In this document: positions 60,371-64,000 of the stretch, in pieces
Numbering within the stretch: the first letter of the stretch is position 1
Layout: each line of letters opens with the position of its first letter
NCBI GenBank assembly: GCA_963728165.1
Contig: CAVSIY010000002.1
Coordinates: 310,001-374,000 of the forward strand
Length of the DNA stretch: 64,000 bases
Direction of reading: 5' to 3'
Source of the DNA: Hyphomicrobium_A sp963728165
Lineage (GTDB): Bacteria > Pseudomonadota > Alphaproteobacteria > Rhizobiales > Hyphomicrobiaceae
Made by a program: the position numbers and the translations under genes
Notes under the pieces: generated by a model
Database searches by the model: none
The model's input: the letters and a program-made list of their open reading frames with translations, nothing else
What the model was told of the DNA's origin: nothing

Positions 60371-61266
60371 AGGTCAACGGGATCGCGATTGACGACACCT
60401 TCGCCGAGGCGTTCGGCATGAGCGCCACCGGCGTCATCATCACCGCCGACACGCCCCGCTGGGCGCGCCAGGCCGCCGTTACCATGTCGGGCTTCGGCAC
60501 CTCGGTCATCGGCTGCGGCGCCGAGGTCGGCATCGACCGCGAATTGAAGCCCGAGGAGACGCCGGACGGGCGCCCGGGCATCCGCGTCCTCTTGTTCGGC
60601 TTCTCCCCTGACGCAATCGGTCCCCAGCTCAAGAACCGCGTCGGCCAATGCGTGCTGACGAGCCCGGGCTCGGCCTGCTACGCGGGCGTCGAGGGCAAGA
60701 AGCGGGTCGGGCTCGGCCAGGGCCCACGCTTCTTCGGCGACGGCTTCCAGACGGCGAAGCGGCTGGGAAAAAGCCGCTACTGGCGCGTGCCGGTCATGGA
60801 CGGCGAGTTCGTGGTCGAGGAGACCACGGGCGTCGTCACCGACGCGGTCGGCGGCGGCAACGTGCTGATCCTCGGCAATGACCGCGCCGGCCTGCTGACG
60901 ACCGCGGAAGCCGCCGTCGCCGCCATCGGCGAGGTGCCGGACGTGATCACGCCCTTTCCCGGCGGCATCGTGCGCTCGGGCTCCAAGGTCGGCTCCAAGT
61001 ACAAGGGCATGGTTGCCTCGACCAACGACGCATTCTGCCCGACGCTGCGCGGCCGCGTCAAAAGCGAGCTCGGCCCCGACACCGTCGCCGTGCTCGAGAT
61101 CGTCATCGACGGCCTGACCTCGGCCGCGGTCGCCGCCGCCATGAAGGCGGGGCTCAAGACCATCCTGGCAACGGGCCCCTCCAAGGGCGTCACCCGCATC
61201 AGCGCCGGCAACTACGGCGGCAAGCTCGGCCAACACCACTATCACCTGAAGGAGCTGCTGCCATGA
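60367..61266 (+). CDS. fhcD: Formyltransferase/hydrolase complex subunit D (Ftr-type formyltransferase)
   Basis: The 299-residue subunit transfers the formyl group from formyl-H4MPT to methylofuran. It is the homologue of archaeal Ftr: MKVNGIAIDDTFAEAFGMSATGVIITADTPRWARQAAVTMSGFGTSVIGCGAEVGIDREL, ARFFGDGFQ-like PRFFGDGFQTAKRLG, VGSKYKGMVASTNDAFCPTLRG and NYGGKLGQHHYHLKELL. Start and stop overlap neighbours, so the four subunits are translated together. Confidence 0.95.
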   Translation: MKVNGIAIDDTFAEAFGMSATGVIITADTPRWARQAAVTMSGFGTSVIGCGAEVGIDRELKPEETPDGRPGIRVLLFGFSPDAIGPQLKNRVGQCVLTSPGSACYAGVEGKKRVGLGQGPRFFGDGFQTAKRLGKSRYWRVPVMDGEFVVEETTGVVTDAVGGGNVLILGNDRAGLLTTAEAAVAAIGEVPDVITPFPGGIVRSGSKVGSKYKGMVASTNDAFCPTLRGRVKSELGPDTVAVLEIVIDGLTSAAVAAAMKAGLKTILATGPSKGVTRISAGNYGGKLGQHHYHLKELLP

Positions 61267-62072
61267 GCGGTTTGACCTTCCGGCTCCGCGCTACGCCCGA
61301 CGAGCGCCTCGACCTCTCCAAGCTGACGCCCGCCGACCTGTCCGGCATGCCGGCCGCCGACATTGGCAAGCTCGTCGTCGGTACCTCCAAGCGCGGCTTG
61401 ACCGTTGCTGACGTCTTCACCGTCTCCGGCAAGCCCGGCGATCGGGTGGTCATCGAGGGCAGCTCCAATCGCCTCGACTTCATCGGCGCCGATCTCGCCG
61501 AAGGCACGGTCATCGCCGACGGCGACGTCGGGATCTGCGCCGGCCGATCGATGCGCGGAGGCAAGCTCGAGATCCGCGGCGACGCCGGCGCCTGGCTCGC
61601 CTCGAACGCGTCGGGCGGACTCGTCTCGGTCAAGGGCTCCGCCGCCGGCCTCATCGGCGCCCTCCGGGCCGGCGACAAGTTCGGCATGACGGGCGGCACC
61701 GTCATCATCGAAGGTGACGCGGGCGACCGCGTAGGCGAGCGCATGCGCCGCGGCACCATCATCGTGCGCGGCCGCTGCGGCGCCAACGCCGGGGCGCGCA
61801 TGTTGGGCGGCACCGTCTGGGCCGAGCAGGGCTTCGGGCCGGCCCCCGGCGTGCTTCTGCGCCGCGGCACGCTCATCGGCCCGAGCGTGGAGGCCATGCT
61901 CCCGACCTTTGCCGACGCCGGAAAGCACGATCTTGTGATTTTGCGCGTTCTTTCGCGCTATCTCGCGGCCACTTTGGGCCCGCTCGCCCCCCGCGCGCTG
62001 TCGGGCAACGTGCGCAAGTACGCAGGGGATTTGGCGACGATCGGAAAAGGCGAGATACTTATCACCGCCTGA
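61263..62072 (+). CDS. fhcC: Formyltransferase/hydrolase complex subunit C (FwdC-like)
   Basis: The 269-residue protein is a right-handed beta-helix of glutamate-synthase alpha C-terminal type: GDRVVIEGSSNRLDFIGADLAEGTVIADGDVGICAGRSMRGGKLEIRGDAGAWLA, GGTVIIEGDAGDRVGERMRRGTIIVRGRCGANAGARM. It is structural and completes fhcBADC. A stop at 62072 is followed by 161 bp without a gene. Confidence 0.94.
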   Translation: MSGLTFRLRATPDERLDLSKLTPADLSGMPAADIGKLVVGTSKRGLTVADVFTVSGKPGDRVVIEGSSNRLDFIGADLAEGTVIADGDVGICAGRSMRGGKLEIRGDAGAWLASNASGGLVSVKGSAAGLIGALRAGDKFGMTGGTVIIEGDAGDRVGERMRRGTIIVRGRCGANAGARMLGGTVWAEQGFGPAPGVLLRRGTLIGPSVEAMLPTFADAGKHDLVILRVLSRYLAATLGPLAPRALSGNVRKYAGDLATIGKGEILITA

Positions 62073-62233
62073 GCAGGCCGGCCGAAGTTCGGGCTGCCCC
62101 CGGCGCCGTCATAGTGTAACAATCGGTGCCGTGGCAGCGAATGAGAGAATGGTGTCGTCGCGCCTGTTGCCGCAGATCTGCATTTTACGACAATTGAAGG
62201 CGCGGCGCCGACCCAAACCCTGAGGAGCCTCGC

Positions 62234-62434
62234 ATGATCGCGATCGTGATCTCAGCCTGCCTCATCGGCGACCCCGGCGTGTGCAAGGACTATCGGATCC
62301 CACTGGCCTACAACATCGATCCCAACCACTGCATGATGGACGCGCAGCCGCACTTCGCGGGCTGGGTCGAGCGCCATCCGAAGTGGCGGATCGTGCGCTG
62401 GCGGTGCACGACCGCCGACGTCGAGGACCTCTGA
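62234..62434 (+). CDS. Conserved-looking small protein, unknown function
   Basis: The 66-residue product MIAIVISACLIGDPGVCKDY followed by RIPLAYNIDPNHCMMDAQPHFAGWVERHPKWRIVRWRCTTADVEDL has three mature-type cysteines and reads well with a GAGGAGCC ribosome site 10 bp before the start. Small proteins with this D-P-x-x-C-K-D-Y style occur in several Hyphomicrobiales, from memory. No function is known. Cysteines in pairs suggest an exported or redox context. Confidence 0.6.
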   Translation: MIAIVISACLIGDPGVCKDYRIPLAYNIDPNHCMMDAQPHFAGWVERHPKWRIVRWRCTTADVEDL

Positions 62435-62517
62435 GCGCAAGAAGCGCCCGTCAGAGACGACGTCGGCCGGCCGTGACCTTCCGCCAAACGAATAAGATCA
62501 TAAGCGGAGGAAACGAA

Positions 62518-63321
62518 ATGCGGCTTGGTCTCATCGCTTCCGTCCTCGCGAGTGCGCTCGTGCTTGCGCCGGTTGGGCCTCTCCATGCGCAGGACATGAT
62601 CGATCAGCTCGATCTCAAGTCCGACAGCTTCACCAAGGCCGACATGACCCGAGACGAGGTGGTGGCGGCCATTGCGGCGGCGGGGGCTAGCGGTGTCGCC
62701 GACTTGTCGGGCAAGCGTCTCAACGGCCTCGATCTGTCCGGCCTCGATCTGCGCAAGCTGAAGCTGCAGTCGAGCCTCATCAACGGCACCAAGTTCGTAG
62801 GCTCCAACCTCGACGGCGTCGTGCTGGATCAGGCCTGGGCCCTCAATTCCGACTTCACGAACGCCAGCTTGAAGAATGCCAGCCTTTTCTCCACGCAGTT
62901 CCGCGACGCCAAGATGGACGGCGCCAACTTCGAGGGCGCGCGCGTTGCCGCCGACTTCACGCGCGCGAGCCTCAAAGGCGCCAATTTCAAGAACGCCGAT
63001 CTCTCCGCCGACATGAAGAATCAGTCGATGGGGCTGATGCGCGGAGCCTTCCGCTCGGCCAACCTGGAGGGGGCCTCCTTCGAGAAGGCCAATCTCGCCC
63101 GCGTCATGATGGAGTACGCGTCGCTGAAGAACGCGGACCTGCGCGGTGCCAATCTCATGGGCAGCGAGCTCGCCGGCGCCGATCTCACCGGCGCCGACGT
63201 CGCCGGCGCCAATTTCAATCAGGCCGACGTCAACTCCACGCGCCTGCTATCGCTGCGCGGCAAGGACAGCGCCCGCAACTTCGACAACGCCAAGAACCTC
63301 GACCGCGCCTACGTCGAGTAG
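62518..63321 (+). CDS. Pentapeptide-repeat protein, exported
   Basis: The 267-residue product has a signal (ending LHAQD) and from about residue 60 to 250 consists of A(D/N)LxG-type pentapeptide repeats, such as LDLSGLDLRKLKLQ, GANFEGARVAADFTRASLKGANFKNADL and ADLTGADVAGANFNQADV, which fold as a right-handed quadrilateral beta-helix. Partner and function are not predictable. The ATG at 62518 with CGGAGG before it marks the start. It follows the small ORF on the same strand. Confidence 0.85.
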   Translation: MRLGLIASVLASALVLAPVGPLHAQDMIDQLDLKSDSFTKADMTRDEVVAAIAAAGASGVADLSGKRLNGLDLSGLDLRKLKLQSSLINGTKFVGSNLDGVVLDQAWALNSDFTNASLKNASLFSTQFRDAKMDGANFEGARVAADFTRASLKGANFKNADLSADMKNQSMGLMRGAFRSANLEGASFEKANLARVMMEYASLKNADLRGANLMGSELAGADLTGADVAGANFNQADVNSTRLLSLRGKDSARNFDNAKNLDRAYVE

Positions 63322-63338
63322 CGCCTTCCAGCGCTACA

Positions 63339-63482
63339 CCCCCTCACCCGGACGCTCATTGCATTCGCGTCCGACCTCTCCCCCTGGGAGAGGTGACCCG
63401 AGTGCATCAGGCGCAACACCACCTCTCCCGTGGGGAGAGGTCGGCCGTGTCATGCGCAGCATGGCGCGGCCGGGTGAGGGGC
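63339..63482. repeat. Dispersed palindromic intergenic repeat
   Basis: The block is framed by CCCTCACCCGG and CCGGGTGAGGG as inverted ends, with internal CCTCTCCC/GGGAGAGG arms around 63374 and 63421. Such composite palindromes are common between genes in Rhizobiales genomes and often occur in many copies. It lies between convergent genes and may act as a transcript end. Confidence 0.75.
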
Positions 63483-63530
63483 GAGGCGGTCAGTAGGCTC
63501 GTCGAGCGCTTCAACCCGCGACGGAACGCT

Positions 63531-64000
63531 CTACCTGCCAAGCAGCAGGCTGACCTCGAGCACGAACTTCTGGCGGATGGCGCGGCCGAAATCGGAATAG
63601 CCGTTGGCCGGCAGCACGAAGGAGCCGGGACCGCCCTTCACATGGGCGCGAAACCACTCCTCCAGCGGCGCCGACGTCTGCTCCTCGGGCAGATAGGACT
63701 TCGTCGGAGCGGCACCCGGGGTCACGACCTCCTCGGCGCCGCCTTCCAGTATAGGCAGGCCATTGACGGTGACGCCGTACTTGACGAGCTCGTCGCGCAC
63801 GGAGTCGACCGGCTCCTCCTCGTTGCAGTTGTCGCGACCGTCGCCGGAGATGTCGAGCACCACCTTGGCCGCCTTGGCCGGGATCTGCGGCGCGACCTTG
63901 TCGGACACGAAGCGCATCATGCGCGACATGCAGGTGAACTCGCCGCTCTGGCGCGGCAGCGAGCGCACGCGCTTGGCGATTGCGCGCGCCTCCGCCGCAT
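63531..64000 (-). CDS. DUF1194 family protein, partial (5' end outside the window)
   Basis: The visible C-terminal part has MMRFVSDKVAPQ, KVVLDISGDGRDNCNEEEPVDSVRDELVKYGVTVNGLPILEGG, the von Willebrand A-like core with DISGDG, then FRAHVKGGPGSFVLPANGYSDFGRAIRQKFVLEVS, as in DUF1194. The frame stays open to the right edge (AEARAIAKRVRSLPRQSGEF), so the start lies beyond 64000. DUF1194 proteins are exported; role unknown. It is convergent with the pentapeptide gene. Confidence 0.85.
   Translation of the reverse strand, partial: AAEARAIAKRVRSLPRQSGEFTCMSRMMRFVSDKVAPQIPAKAAKVVLDISGDGRDNCNEEEPVDSVRDELVKYGVTVNGLPILEGGAEEVVTPGAAPTKSYLPEEQTSAPLEEWFRAHVKGGPGSFVLPANGYSDFGRAIRQKFVLEVSLLLGR

Overview
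This GC-rich window looks like the chromosome of a methylotrophic alphaproteobacterium, most likely a Hyphomicrobium-type member of the Hyphomicrobiales. The evidence is gene content: complete pqqABCDE, a lanthanide-type methanol dehydrogenase (XoxF with XoxG and XoxJ), and the tetrahydromethanopterin (H4MPT)/methylofuran C1 pathway with its archaeal-like cofactor genes. The genus is inferred, not proven.

Layout. 1-4427 holds the start and first 17 repeats of a very repetitive IPT/TIG surface protein (minus strand, off the left edge). 5287-8298 is an autotransporter. 8299-9181 is a gene-poor stretch with two truncated tRNA-Pro-like pieces. 9182-11187 carries a DUF192 protein, a double cold-shock-domain protein and a glyoxalase. 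11223-20503 is assimilatory sulfate reduction: cysH-cysD-cysN, a TauE-type exporter, then cysG-cysJ-cysI on the other strand. 21150-25171 is pqqABCDE plus a class I cytochrome c. 25242-39280 is a dense H4MPT/methylofuran island (fae, mtdB, mch, beta-RFAP synthase, two ATP-grasp proteins, MfnB, MfnE-like and others). 39298-42296 is a NitT/TauT-like ABC operon with a DUF2380-type lipoprotein-like partner. 42578-47621 is a PQQ/lanthanide-associated ABC system (substrate-binding protein, beta-propeller, ATPase, ABC-2 permease, exported protein), related to the lut and ped clusters. 47714-51874 is the xoxF-xoxG-xoxJ-CXXCW cluster on the minus strand. 52380-54229 encodes a quinoprotein-associated metallohydrolase and a SoxYZ-like carrier. 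54378-57146 (minus) encodes two unknown exported proteins, a second YVTN propeller and an MxaD-like protein. 57319-62072 is fhcBADC. The right end has a pentapeptide-repeat protein, a dispersed palindromic repeat and a partial DUF1194 gene.

Together the genes describe methanol to formate: XoxF (PQQ plus lanthanide) oxidises methanol in the periplasm and passes electrons to XoxG; formaldehyde is captured by Fae onto H4MPT, oxidised by MtdB, converted by Mch, and released as formate by the Fhc complex using methylofuran. The same window makes PQQ and much of the pterin and furan cofactors.

Caution: several genes that should be intact (mch, cysG, xoxG, the autotransporter, the IPT protein) carry single-base frameshifts, one of them in a C homopolymer. 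I treat these mainly as likely sequence errors, except in the two surface-protein genes where real decay or phase variation is also possible. The most interesting unexplained parts are the exported gene pair at 54378-55465, the NitT/TauT-like operon beside the methylofuran genes, the exported protein at 46800, and the APS-kinase-like remnant behind cysN.
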